From Actinobacteria bacterium HGW-Actinobacteria-5 (lineage in GTDB: Bacteria; Actinomycetota; Actinomycetes; Propionibacteriales; Propionibacteriaceae), in assembly GCA_002843035.1 (NCBI GenBank), contig PHEV01000002.1, forward strand, positions 1-55,430: 55,430 nt of DNA, given 5' to 3'. Made by a program: the position numbers and the translations under genes. Each line of letters starts with the position of its first letter. The first letter of the stretch is position 1. The notes under the pieces are model-generated. The model searched no databases. It was not told the DNA's origin and saw only the letters and a program-made list of their open reading frames with translations. Shown here piece by piece: positions 41,865 through 51,328 of the stretch.

Positions 41865-42676
41865 AGGCTGCTGTCGCGATCGCGTGTGTGCTGATCTGCT
41901 GGGTTGCACCAGTTGGCAACGCGGTCGCAGGCCGGAGCTCCGGCGGCACCACAACGATCACCGAACCGTCGAAAGGCACCTTCGAAGGCCACACACGCGT
42001 GGCCGGCAAGACGAAGCACAAGAAGACGTCCGGCAATTCAAGGCAGAACAAGACCCTGAAGAAGGTCGTGCTCGACAAGCACACCGACGAGCAGCGAGCT
42101 GCGGCGATCGAGGTGATGTGCCGCGAAGCCAGGGAAGCCGGCATCTCGTGCGAGTACACCCCGCCGAAGAGGAACGGCCACGAGCCCGCACGCCTCGTGC
42201 TCGACCTCGATGCGATCGCCCGCACGTTGCTCACCCGCATCCAGTTGCCGGATCCGACTCCGCAGATCGGGCCCGACCCAAAGCTGAACGAGTGGAAGAT
42301 GGTGGCGGTCGGCTATCCATTGTGGCTGTGGACCGCCGGCCCCCACACGGTGACCGATCGGGTCCACGCCTACGGTGTCACGTTCACACTGCGCGCCACC
42401 TGGGTGTCGTCCCGTTTCGACATGGGCGACGGGCACAGTGTCACCTGCACCAGTTCCCGCCCCTTCACGAAGGACGTGAAGCCGGGCACACCCTCCCCCG
42501 CGTGTGGCTACACCTACCCGAAGGCTTCGCTGCCAAAGGACAACTACACCGTCACCGCCACCACCAACTGGAGGATCGCCTGGAGCGCGCTGGGGATGCA
42601 CGGCTCGATGCCCGGGAGCTTCACCGGTACCCGGCAGCTGCCGGTAGGCGAGTTGAACGCTCTTGTGGTCGGGTAG
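41852..42676 (+). CDS. Putative secreted protein, basic N-terminal region
   Basis: A 274-residue protein with a Sec-type signal peptide (about 1-26, cleavage near VAG). A Lys/Arg-rich region follows (about 40-75), then a domain with paired cysteines (CREAREAGISC, and CTSSR with PACGY). AAGGAGG lies 7 bases before the GTG at 41852; an ATG three codons later also overlaps the lipoprotein stop. No family is recognised. It is translationally coupled to the lipoprotein upstream. Confidence 0.75.
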   Translation: MRSMKAAVAIACVLICWVAPVGNAVAGRSSGGTTTITEPSKGTFEGHTRVAGKTKHKKTSGNSRQNKTLKKVVLDKHTDEQRAAAIEVMCREAREAGISCEYTPPKRNGHEPARLVLDLDAIARTLLTRIQLPDPTPQIGPDPKLNEWKMVAVGYPLWLWTAGPHTVTDRVHAYGVTFTLRATWVSSRFDMGDGHSVTCTSSRPFTKDVKPGTPSPACGYTYPKASLPKDNYTVTATTNWRIAWSALGMHGSMPGSFTGTRQLPVGELNALVVG

Positions 42677-42782
42677 GCCGACGTTCGGGCGGTCTTCACG
42701 ACGCTGCCGGCCCTGGCTGCTCCTCAGGAACGGCCGGAGGGACGCAATTCCTCAAGTAGTGCTCTAGGTCTTTTCTCAGGCA

Positions 42783-43136
42783 TCAGGCGTAGCCGAGGTC
42801 GTCCAATTCGTCGTCGTCGATGCCGAAGAAGTGAGCCACCTCGTGCAGCACGGTGATCCGCACCTGCTCGACCAACTCGTCCTCCGTCGAGACCAGCCGG
42901 AGCAGCGGCCCACGGAAGATCAGGATCCGGTCCGGAAGCACTCCCGAGTACTGCGAAGTGCGCTCTGACAAGGGGGTTCCCGAGTAGAAGCCGAGCACGT
43001 CCCCGTATTCAGGGTCCGGCTCCTCCTCCACGATCAGCGCACAGTTCTCGACCAGGTCGAACAGCTGCTCGGGGATCAGTTCCAGCGCCTCGTCGACCAG
43101 TTCGTCGAACCGCTCCGGCGTCACGGACAAGGCCAT
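42783..43136 (-). CDS. Small zincin-like metallopeptidase family protein
   Basis: A 117-residue protein of the small actinobacterial/proteobacterial 'metallopeptidase family' with the C-terminal motif HEVAHFFGIDDDELDDLGY (HExxH with a downstream aspartate). The N-terminus PERFDELVDEALELIP and the FYSGTPLSER...SGVLPDRI stretch are typical. There is no signal peptide, so it is cytoplasmic. Catalytic activity is predicted from the motif only. It stands alone between convergent and divergent neighbours. Confidence 0.88.
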   Translation of the reverse strand: MALSVTPERFDELVDEALELIPEQLFDLVENCALIVEEEPDPEYGDVLGFYSGTPLSERTSQYSGVLPDRILIFRGPLLRLVSTEDELVEQVRITVLHEVAHFFGIDDDELDDLGYA

Positions 43137-43327
43137 GCCCCCACCCTATCCGCGGCCACCAGCACGAAATGACAAGAATGTAGTTATTCAGCATCTACTG
43201 ACCACGAATGCCGCCGCGAATACAGTCCTGTTCCATCTGAGGCAGTTGGGACGGGTGTGACGCAGGTCACCGGGGAAGGCTCGTCCCCTGCCTCTCTTGG
43301 AGTTCCGCAGGACCGGAAGGAACGGAC

Positions 43328-44647
43328 GTGAAGAGAGCGCTGAGGGTCACTCGCGCCGCCTTGGCCTGGGCCGTGCTGTCCGCGTCCCTGGTCACCACCG
43401 GCGTCCTGTTCGCCCCCACCGCCGGAGCTGCCACCACCACCTACACGGCCAACACCTCCGTCAACGTCCGCACCGGCCCCAGCACCAGCAAGACCGTCCT
43501 CACCCAGTTGCAGGACGGCCAGACCGTCGTCGCCGCCGGCTCGGTCTCCGGCAGCTGGCTGCCGATCAGCTACGACAACACCACCGCCTACGTCTGGGCC
43601 GCCTACCTCGACAAGGACTCCAAGGCAGCCAGCGTCGTGCTCTCCGGGCCCGCTGGACGCAGAGCCGCCCTGGAGAACGTCAACGTCCGCGCCACCGCCA
43701 GCCTGGACGCCGCGATCACCGCCATCCTCAACAAGGGCACCGCGATCAAGGTCACCGGGTACTCCTCCGGGGTCTTCGCCCAGGTCAGCGTGGACGGCCA
43801 GACCGGATGGATCCACTCCCAGTTCCTGTCCACCACCACCGACACCTCACCCGAGGTGGTCGCCTCGTACACCACGACCACCAACCTCGCCCTGCGCAGC
43901 ACCTCATCCGTCGCCGCGACGAACCAGGTCACGATCGCGAAGGGGTCGACGGTCGGCGGCACCGGCACCCACGAGGGCACCTACAGCCAGGTCATCTACA
44001 AGGGCAAGGTCGGCTGGGTCATCACCGGCTACCTCGCAGCCGTCGACGGCACCCCGGACGCCTACGTCCTGCCCCTCCGCAAGGCGACCCTCTACGCCTC
44101 CTCCGCCGACGTGCCGATCCTCGCCAAGGCCGACTCGGCATCCAGCACGCTCGGCACGATCGCGCTCGCCTTCGCGATCCGCACCACCGGCACCACCAAG
44201 GGCGCCTACACCGAGGTGATCTGGAATGGAGCCACCGGCTGGGTCGCGACCACCTCGCTCAGCACCAAGAGCCCGGTTGTCGACCTCGGCTCCTCGAGCC
44301 TGAACAAGCTGGAGCCGAACGGCAAGGCCGCGGTCCTCGAGGTTCGATCGCACTTCCCGCAGATCAAGACCATCTACGGCTGGCGCTCGTCCAGCGCGTA
44401 CTCCTCCGACCACCCCAACGGCCGGGCGATCGACATCATGATCCCCAGCTACACGTCCAACAAAGCGCTCGGCGACTCCATCGCCCAGTACTTCATCGAC
44501 AACGGCAAGCGCCTCCACGTCACCTACATCTTGTGGCGGCAGCGCAGCTACACACTCACGCGCGGTTCCTGGAAGAAGATGGAGGACCGCGGCAGCGACA
44601 CCCAGAACCACATGAACCACGTGCACGTCTCTTTCGAGCCGAGCTGA
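43328..44647 (+). CDS. Exported protein with four SH3b repeats and a LAS-type peptidase-like domain
   Basis: A 439-residue exported protein. A signal peptide (about 1-36, ending GAAT) is followed by four bacterial SH3 repeats (about 37-100, 108-172, 175-240 and 248-315; the first has the hallmark NVRTGPSTSKTVLTQL). The C-terminal domain (about 325-439) shows H362 and D369 in DHPNGRAID and HMNHVH (His428, His431, His433), the zinc pattern of LAS (D-Ala-D-Ala/VanY-like) peptidases. A cell-wall-bound murein peptidase is likely. The GTG start lies behind GGAAGGA. Confidence 0.85.
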   Translation: MKRALRVTRAALAWAVLSASLVTTGVLFAPTAGAATTTYTANTSVNVRTGPSTSKTVLTQLQDGQTVVAAGSVSGSWLPISYDNTTAYVWAAYLDKDSKAASVVLSGPAGRRAALENVNVRATASLDAAITAILNKGTAIKVTGYSSGVFAQVSVDGQTGWIHSQFLSTTTDTSPEVVASYTTTTNLALRSTSSVAATNQVTIAKGSTVGGTGTHEGTYSQVIYKGKVGWVITGYLAAVDGTPDAYVLPLRKATLYASSADVPILAKADSASSTLGTIALAFAIRTTGTTKGAYTEVIWNGATGWVATTSLSTKSPVVDLGSSSLNKLEPNGKAAVLEVRSHFPQIKTIYGWRSSSAYSSDHPNGRAIDIMIPSYTSNKALGDSIAQYFIDNGKRLHVTYILWRQRSYTLTRGSWKKMEDRGSDTQNHMNHVHVSFEPS

Positions 44648-44675
44648 TCTGCCCCCTCCAACCCCCCGACAGGAC

Positions 44676-44702
44676 GGCCCCCGCCAGCCACCGGCGGGGG
44701 CC
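44676..44702. terminator. Terminator-like hairpin after the SH3b gene
   Basis: GGCCCCCGCC (44676-44685) pairs perfectly with GGCGGGGGCC (44693-44702) around a 7-base loop, 29 bases after the stop codon. No T-run follows, as is common in high-GC actinobacteria. Confidence 0.7.
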
Positions 44703-44860
44703 GCCCTGCGTTCACGGCTGCCGGAACCCCCGGCCGATCCCACCGGGCAGCGAAAGACCTGCCCTGACAGCGTTGGTCACGCCCGGCGCGTCACGGCAGC
44801 GGAGGGCACCGGCCCCGCTTTTGAGCCAGCCGCTGCGCGGGCCGTATAGTGACGCGTCAG

Positions 44861-44936
44861 GTCCCCATCGTCTAGCGGCCTAGGACACCGCCCTTTCAAG
44901 GCGGCAGCGCGGGTTCGAATCCCGTTGGGGATGCCA
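44861..44936 (+). tRNA. tRNA-Glu (anticodon TTC)
   Basis: 76 bases including an encoded CCA. Acceptor stem GTCCCCA/TGGGGAT (G-T wobble at the end), anticodon loop CTTTCAA, T-loop TTCGAAT. Confidence 0.95.
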
Positions 44937-45038
44937 GTGAAAGCTCTCCGCCAGCCATTGCTGCCGGCTCCGGGAGTGCGGGAGGGTCAGCTCAGCCGAA
45001 TCGATGCTCGTCCGCACGAGGACGGGCGGCTGCGACCC

Positions 45039-45067
45039 TTGACACAAAAAGCGAACGCTGCTAGCTT
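45039..45067 (+). promoter_or_regulatory. Promoter of the beta-glucoside operon
   Basis: -35 TTGACA (45039-45044), 17-base spacer, -10 TAGCTT (45062-45067). Transcription would start around 45074, giving a leader of about 150 bases with the antiterminator site. Confidence 0.65.
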
Positions 45068-45094
45068 TTCGGTAGGAACCTGAGTGGTTCCCCA

Positions 45095-45124
45095 GGGTTG
45101 TTACTCGCAAGAGGCAAGGCCTGA
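45095..45124 (+). promoter_or_regulatory. RAT site (ribonucleic antiterminator) bound by the BglG-type protein
   Basis: GGGTTGTTACTCGCAAGAGG followed by CAAGGCCTGA matches the LicT/BglG RAT pattern GGATTGTTACT...GCAGGCAAAACCT. It lies in the leader between promoter and EII gene. The antiterminator protein is encoded downstream in the same operon. Confidence 0.75.
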
Positions 45125-45146
45125 GTCAGCTTCGGCTTGCTCACGC
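45119..45146 (+). terminator. Leader hairpin overlapping the RAT site
   Basis: Arms 45119-45130 and 45135-45146 pair (with two mismatches and a wobble) around a TTCG tetraloop. The 5' arm shares 45119-45124 with the RAT site, so the two folds exclude each other. A short second stem and TCTTTT follow at 45156-45176. Confidence 0.55.
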
Positions 45147-45221
45147 TTGCGCAATCCCGGGGCCAGCTCGGGTCTTTTCGTCTTTCGGGCACCCTGTCAG
45201 CAGAGGTTCGAAGGAGAACAA

Positions 45222-47096
45222 ATGCCCGCTGTCGATTACCGGACGTTGGCCGGTGACATCCTCGAGAAGGTCGGAGGCGAGTCCAACGTCGCCTCCCTGG
45301 CGCACTGCGCCACCCGCCTGCGTTTCCGGCTCAAGGACGCCTCGAAGGCGGACAAGGCCGGCGTCGAGCGCCTCCCCGGCGTGATCACGGTGATGGAGGC
45401 CGGCGGCCAGTTCCAGGTGGTCATCGGCAACAACGTGCCGCTCGTCTTCGCCGAGGTCGGCAAGCTCTCCTCGCTGACCGGCGACACGGAAGAGGCCGAC
45501 GCCGGCCCCAAGGGCAACCTGCTCAACCGGTTCGTCGCGCTCATCTCCGCGATCTTCCTCCCCTTCCTGTGGACGCTGGCCGGCGCGGCGCTGCTCAAGG
45601 CGTTCGTCGGCGCCGCGGCCTACTTCGGGTGGCTCGACCCGACGAGCAACGGCTACGCCGTCCTCAACGCCTCCGGCGACGCGGTGCTGAAGTTCCTCCC
45701 CGTCCTGCTCGCCATCACCGCAGCGAAGCGGTTCAAGGCCAACCAGTTCACCGCCGTCGTACTGGCCGGCGCGCTGATGTACCTCGAGATCACCCAGTGG
45801 ACCGGCCTCAAGGCCACCCCGTCCGACTTCTTCAGCATCCCGGTACCGGCCGTCAGCTACGTCGGCTCCGTCATCCCGATCATCTTCGTGGTGTGGCTCC
45901 AGGGCCACCTCGAGCGCCTCCTGAACGCCGGCCTGCCCGGCATGGTGCGCAACTTCGGCACACCGATGATCGTGCTGCTCGTGATGGTGCCGCTGACCAT
46001 CCTCACCGTCGGCCCGATCACCACCTACGCCGGCCAGGGCATGTCCTGGCTGATCACCAGCCTGTGGACCGTCGCCCCGTGGCTCGCCGGTGGCCTGATG
46101 GGGGGCCTGTGGCAGGTGTTCGTGATCTTCGGTATGCACTGGGCCTTCGTCCCGGTGATGATGGTCGACCTGTCCAACCAGGGCTACTCCGTGCTGTCCG
46201 GCGCCCTGCTCGCCCCGGTCCTCGCCCAGGCTGCCGCGGCTCTGGCCGTCTTCTTCCGCACCCGCAGCGCCAAGCTGAAGGGCCTCGCCGGTCCCGGCGC
46301 GGCGTCCGGCTTCCTCGCCGGCATCACCGAGCCGATCATCTACGGCGTCAACCTGCCCCTGAAGAAGCCGTTCATCTTCGGCTGCATCGGCGGCGCGATC
46401 GGTGGCGCCATCGGCGCCCAGGCGGGCTCGGCCCAGACCGGCTTCGCCATCCCGTCCGTCCTCGCCATCCCGACCTACCTGCCGCAAGGCCCGATCCCCG
46501 CCAGCTCGTTCACCTGGCAGATGATCGGCACCGGGCTGGCGATCCTGATCGCCTTCGTCCTGACCTTCCTCTTCGGTGTGAAGGACAGCCCGGACGTCGA
46601 GGAGGTGGCCGCCGACCCGATCGCCGAGGCAGCCACCGTCGGCGCCGTCGAGGTCGCAGCCCCCGTCAGCGGCCAGACCGTTGCCCTCTCCGAGATCAAG
46701 GACAAGGTGTTCGCCTCGGGCGCGCTCGGCAAGGGCATCGGGATCGTCCCCAGTGCGGGCACCGTCTACGCCCCGTTCGGCGGCACGGTGGTGAGCGCGT
46801 TCCCCACCGGCCACGCGTTCGGCATCAAGTCCGCGGACGGTGTCGAGGCGCTGATCCACATCGGCATCGACACCGTCCAGCTCGACGGCAAGGGGTTCAC
46901 CGCCGCCGTCCAGCAGGGCCAGGTCGTGCAGGCCGGCGACCTGGTGGCCACCGTCGATCTGGACGCCGTGAAGGCTGCCGGGTACGACCCCACCACGATC
47001 CTCGTGATCACCAACACCGCGCAGTTCGCGGCCGTCCTGCCCGCCGAGGGTCACGCGGTCGCGCACGGCGACACCGCGATCGTCATCGAGCGCTGA
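45222..47096 (+). CDS. PTS beta-glucoside transporter subunit EIIBCA
   Basis: A 624-residue phosphotransferase transporter that imports and phosphorylates a beta-glucoside. EIIB: about 1-90 with the phosphorylated Cys29 (LAHCATRLRF). EIIC: about 105-460, with multiple membrane spans and the GITEPIIYGVNLPLKKPF signature. EIIA: about 490-624, with His531 (GHAFGI) and the phosphorylated His546 (LIHIGIDTV). GAAGGAG precedes the ATG. First gene of the operon with the 6-phospho-beta-glucosidase and BglG-type genes. The exact sugar (arbutin, salicin, cellobiose) cannot be told from sequence. Confidence 0.94.
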   Translation: MPAVDYRTLAGDILEKVGGESNVASLAHCATRLRFRLKDASKADKAGVERLPGVITVMEAGGQFQVVIGNNVPLVFAEVGKLSSLTGDTEEADAGPKGNLLNRFVALISAIFLPFLWTLAGAALLKAFVGAAAYFGWLDPTSNGYAVLNASGDAVLKFLPVLLAITAAKRFKANQFTAVVLAGALMYLEITQWTGLKATPSDFFSIPVPAVSYVGSVIPIIFVVWLQGHLERLLNAGLPGMVRNFGTPMIVLLVMVPLTILTVGPITTYAGQGMSWLITSLWTVAPWLAGGLMGGLWQVFVIFGMHWAFVPVMMVDLSNQGYSVLSGALLAPVLAQAAAALAVFFRTRSAKLKGLAGPGAASGFLAGITEPIIYGVNLPLKKPFIFGCIGGAIGGAIGAQAGSAQTGFAIPSVLAIPTYLPQGPIPASSFTWQMIGTGLAILIAFVLTFLFGVKDSPDVEEVAADPIAEAATVGAVEVAAPVSGQTVALSEIKDKVFASGALGKGIGIVPSAGTVYAPFGGTVVSAFPTGHAFGIKSADGVEALIHIGIDTVQLDGKGFTAAVQQGQVVQAGDLVATVDLDAVKAAGYDPTTILVITNTAQFAAVLPAEGHAVAHGDTAIVIER

Positions 47097-48530
<1,434 letters not shown>

Positions 48531-48540
48531 TCCGGACGCA

Positions 48541-48579
48541 CCCGCGGGTCGCGGCCAGCTGCTGGCCCCGACCCGCGGG
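48541..48579 (+). terminator. Very strong two-tier hairpin between bglA-type and bglG-type genes
   Basis: CCCGCGGGTCG (48541-48551) pairs perfectly with 48569-48579. The inside, GGCCAG-CTG-CTGGCC (48553-48567), forms a second stem. It begins 11 bases after the glucosidase stop. It either ends the operon or lowers expression of the regulator gene behind it. Confidence 0.7.
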
Positions 48580-48618
48580 ATGCACGATGATCGCAGTGAC
48601 GCGAGAAAGGGCCGGCAC

Positions 48619-49452
48619 GTGGAAGTGCTGAAGGTCTACAACAACAACGTCGTCCTCGCCACGGACGGGTACCGCGAGGTCGTGCTCACCGGCCGCGGGG
48701 TCGGCTACCAGGCCCACCGCGGCGACGTCGTGGACGGGGAACGCGTCCAGCAAGTCTTCGTGCCGGACGCCCAGCACGACATCGAGCAGCTCTCGGCATT
48801 CCTCACCGAGATCCCGCCGGAGCACCTGCTGCTCGCGGCGGAGATCCTCGCCCTGGCTCAGGCAGAGCTCGGTACCGAGTTCGGCCAGGCCATGGTCATC
48901 CCGCTTGCCGATCACATCAGCTTCGCGATCAAGCGGGTCCGCCAGCACATCGAGGTGGGCTACCCGCTGCGCGCAGAGGTGGCCCACCTGTATCCGAACG
49001 AACTGCGGGCCGCACGGAACGGCGTTGCTCTCGTCCGGGAGCGCACCGGTCTCGACCTGCCGCCCGACGAGGCCGTCCCGATCGCGCTGCACTTCGTGAA
49101 CGCGATGTTCGCCAGCGACGACCTGTCCCACACCGTCCGGATGACCGAACTGTTCCGGCAGGTGTTCGACGTGCTCGATTCTGCCTACGACCGGCACTTC
49201 GACACCGAGAGCATCAACGCCGCCCGGTTCATCACCCACCTGCGCTACTTCTTCGTCCGGGTGGACAGCGGCCAGCAGCTCTCGGAGAACCCGGACAGCT
49301 TCGTCACCACGATCCGGACCTCGTTCCCCGAGGCGTTCGTGTGCGCGGAGCGGGTGAAGGCGCTGCTGGAACTGCGGCTGGAGAAGCCGATCAACACCGA
49401 CGAGGTGGTCTACCTCACCCTCCACGTCGCCCGCCTCGCCAGCGACCAGTAG
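48619..49452 (+). CDS. BglG/LicT-family transcription antiterminator
   Basis: A 277-residue RNA-binding antiterminator. The N-terminal CAT domain (about 1-55, VLKVYNNNVVLATD) binds the RAT site in the leader. Two PRD domains follow (about 65-170 and 175-277) with conserved histidines (ADHISFAIKR, VAHLYPNE, IALHFVNA, LTLHVARL), through which PTS proteins phosphorylate and control it. The start is a GTG at 48619, behind GAAAGG; a GTG six bases later is possible. Preceded by a strong hairpin. Confidence 0.92.
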   Translation: MEVLKVYNNNVVLATDGYREVVLTGRGVGYQAHRGDVVDGERVQQVFVPDAQHDIEQLSAFLTEIPPEHLLLAAEILALAQAELGTEFGQAMVIPLADHISFAIKRVRQHIEVGYPLRAEVAHLYPNELRAARNGVALVRERTGLDLPPDEAVPIALHFVNAMFASDDLSHTVRMTELFRQVFDVLDSAYDRHFDTESINAARFITHLRYFFVRVDSGQQLSENPDSFVTTIRTSFPEAFVCAERVKALLELRLEKPINTDEVVYLTLHVARLASDQ

Positions 49453-49493
49453 CCGGCCGCCGAGCTCACCGCTGAGCAGAGCCGGAACCACCC

Positions 49494-50921
49494 TCAGCGG
49501 AGAGCGAGCGTCCGCTCCTCACGATCGCCGAGCAGCCAGCGTCCGGCCGAGGCGAGATCGAGGTTCTCCGGCTGCCAGCGCAGCGCGTTCAGGAACGGCA
49601 GCGCCAGGTTCACCGACGTCGACCAGTCCCGTGCCCCCAGCACCTCCAGCTGGGCCTGGGTCAGCAGCGCGACGGACGCACCGGTCTCCGGGTCAACGAG
49701 CGTACGCAGCCGCTGCTCCGCCTCCACGTCGACCGCGGCCACACCGTCCTCGGCAGCCTGCAGCATCGCCCGCTGCGCGTCCCGGCTGATCCACAGCGGT
49801 TCCGGAGCCGCAGCCAGCGACGTCCTGGCCACGTCACGGCCCGCGTCGGGGCGGCCCACCCTGCGCGCAGCGGCCGCCATCGCGGCCAGCCGCTCCGGGT
49901 CGGACAGCAGCCCGTCGATCTTGTAGCCGACCGTCGTCGCGTAGTTGCAGCGGACGGCAGCCCCCTCCTCCAGCAGGTAGTCCGCGTTGCGCACCTCCTG
50001 GCCGGGGATCGGGTTCACGATCACCATCGGCAGCCCGGCAGCCATGCACTCCGATGACGACAGCCCACCCGGCTTGCCGACGAACAGGCTGGCCACCCGC
50101 ATCAGGTCGGCCATCCGGTCGGTGAAGCCGAGCACCACGAAATCCCGATCTCTGCCCGCCACGAGTGCTTCGACCCCGGACTTCAGCTCCGCGTTGCGTC
50201 CGCACACGACCACAGCCTGGAACTCGCTGCGCATCCGCATCGCCTGGCGGACGAGTTGCAGCGTGTAGCTGCCACCGGCAGCGCCGGCGGAGATCAGCAC
50301 CACCGGCACCCCCGGACGCAGCCCGAACTCCGACCGCACGGACGCGTCGTCCACCGGATCGGCCAGGCCGGTGCGAACCGGGATCCCGGATGCCGTCACC
50401 CGGTCCGCCGGGATCCCCAGCGTGGTCAGGTACTCGCGGCTCTCGTCCCGCGCGGCGAAGAAGTGATGGAACGGCGACGTCAGCCACAGCCCCTGGAAGT
50501 CGTAGTCGGTGGTCACCACCGTCAGCGTCGCCCTGAGCTGCTTGCGGGCCAGCATCAGCGAGACCAGCCGGGCCGGCAGGAAGTGCGTGCAGATCACCAC
50601 GTCGGGGTCGTACTCGCGCAGTTCCCGCACGAACGAGATGGTGTTCAGCTGCTCCAGCCACTTCAGCGGCGACGCAGCCAGCTTGAACGGCGGGTCGGCG
50701 TTGTCGTAGCCCCAGCCGACCAGCCACGGCGCCTGGGAGACGAGTTGGAAGTACGCGTCGTCATAGAGCCGGTTGAACACCTCGTTCGTCGTCTCGAGAA
50801 TGTCCAGACGGCGCACCTGCGCGTCCGGCTCCAGCGTGGCGAGACCGGCCTCCACGGCGCTGGCGGCCATGTTGTGGCCCGACCCCACTCCTGCGGCGAG
50901 GATCATCACTCGGCGTCCCAT
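49494..50921 (-). CDS. MGDG-synthase-like glycosyltransferase (GT-B fold, family 28 type)
   Basis: A 475-residue glycosyltransferase like monogalactosyl/glucosyl-diacylglycerol synthases. N-terminal acceptor domain: AAGVGSGHNMAASAVE (9-24), CTHFLPA (111-117), VTTDYD. C-terminal nucleotide-sugar domain: SAGAAGGSYT, GKPGG (282-286), Glu291 in SSSEC, and the GQE of PIPGQE (307-309). It likely makes a glycolipid at the inner face of the membrane. No signal peptide. A 100-residue C-terminal extension is not recognised. Confidence 0.85.
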   Translation of the reverse strand: MGRRVMILAAGVGSGHNMAASAVEAGLATLEPDAQVRRLDILETTNEVFNRLYDDAYFQLVSQAPWLVGWGYDNADPPFKLAASPLKWLEQLNTISFVRELREYDPDVVICTHFLPARLVSLMLARKQLRATLTVVTTDYDFQGLWLTSPFHHFFAARDESREYLTTLGIPADRVTASGIPVRTGLADPVDDASVRSEFGLRPGVPVVLISAGAAGGSYTLQLVRQAMRMRSEFQAVVVCGRNAELKSGVEALVAGRDRDFVVLGFTDRMADLMRVASLFVGKPGGLSSSECMAAGLPMVIVNPIPGQEVRNADYLLEEGAAVRCNYATTVGYKIDGLLSDPERLAAMAAAARRVGRPDAGRDVARTSLAAAPEPLWISRDAQRAMLQAAEDGVAAVDVEAEQRLRTLVDPETGASVALLTQAQLEVLGARDWSTSVNLALPFLNALRWQPENLDLASAGRWLLGDREERTLALR

Positions 50922-51030
50922 GCGGGCCAGACTAGGCCAGCGGCCCCGTGTGGACCCCGATTTTCGCCCGGGCGAGGCCGTACGTTATAGTTTCGGGGCT
51001 GGCCGGAAAACGGTCGGTGAGGCCTGTCAA

Positions 51031-51104
51031 GGCCCCGTGACGCAGTTGGTTAGCGCGCCGCCCTGTCACGGCGGAGGTCGCGGGTTCGAGTCCCGTCGGG
51101 GTCG
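51031..51104 (+). tRNA. tRNA-Asp (anticodon GTC)
   Basis: 74 bases. Acceptor GGCCCCG/CGGGGTC, anticodon loop CTGTCAC, T-loop TTCGAGT, discriminator G. CCA is not encoded. Confidence 0.95.
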
Positions 51105-51128
51105 CTGGAAGCGTCATTTGCTTCTCTC

Positions 51129-51201
51129 GGCCAGGTAGCTCAGTCGGTAGAGCGTTCGCCTGAAAAGTGAAAGGTCACCAGTTCGATCCTGGTCCTGGCC
51201 A
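51129..51201 (+). tRNA. tRNA-Phe (anticodon GAA)
   Basis: 73 bases, 24 bases after tRNA-Asp. Acceptor GGCCAGG/CCTGGCC, anticodon loop CTGAAAA, T-loop TTCGATC, discriminator A. Probably co-transcribed with tRNA-Asp. Confidence 0.95.
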
Positions 51202-51284
51202 CGTCGTGCGGTGGATTGCATTCCACCGCACTTTTCTCTGCCCCGGGATTGTGGTTCCCGCGCATCGACACCCGCAACAGCAAT

Positions 51285-51312
51285 GGGGGCCGGGCCCGAA
51301 GGCCCGACCCCC
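51285..51312. terminator. Terminator-like hairpin between tRNA-Phe and the binding-protein gene
   Basis: GGGGGCCGGGCC (51285-51296) pairs with 51301-51312 with one mismatch around a CGAA loop. It stands just after the stop of the leftward binding-protein gene and downstream of the rightward tRNAs, so it can serve both. Confidence 0.7.
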
Positions 51313-51328
51313 ACTCAGCTGGGTCAGC

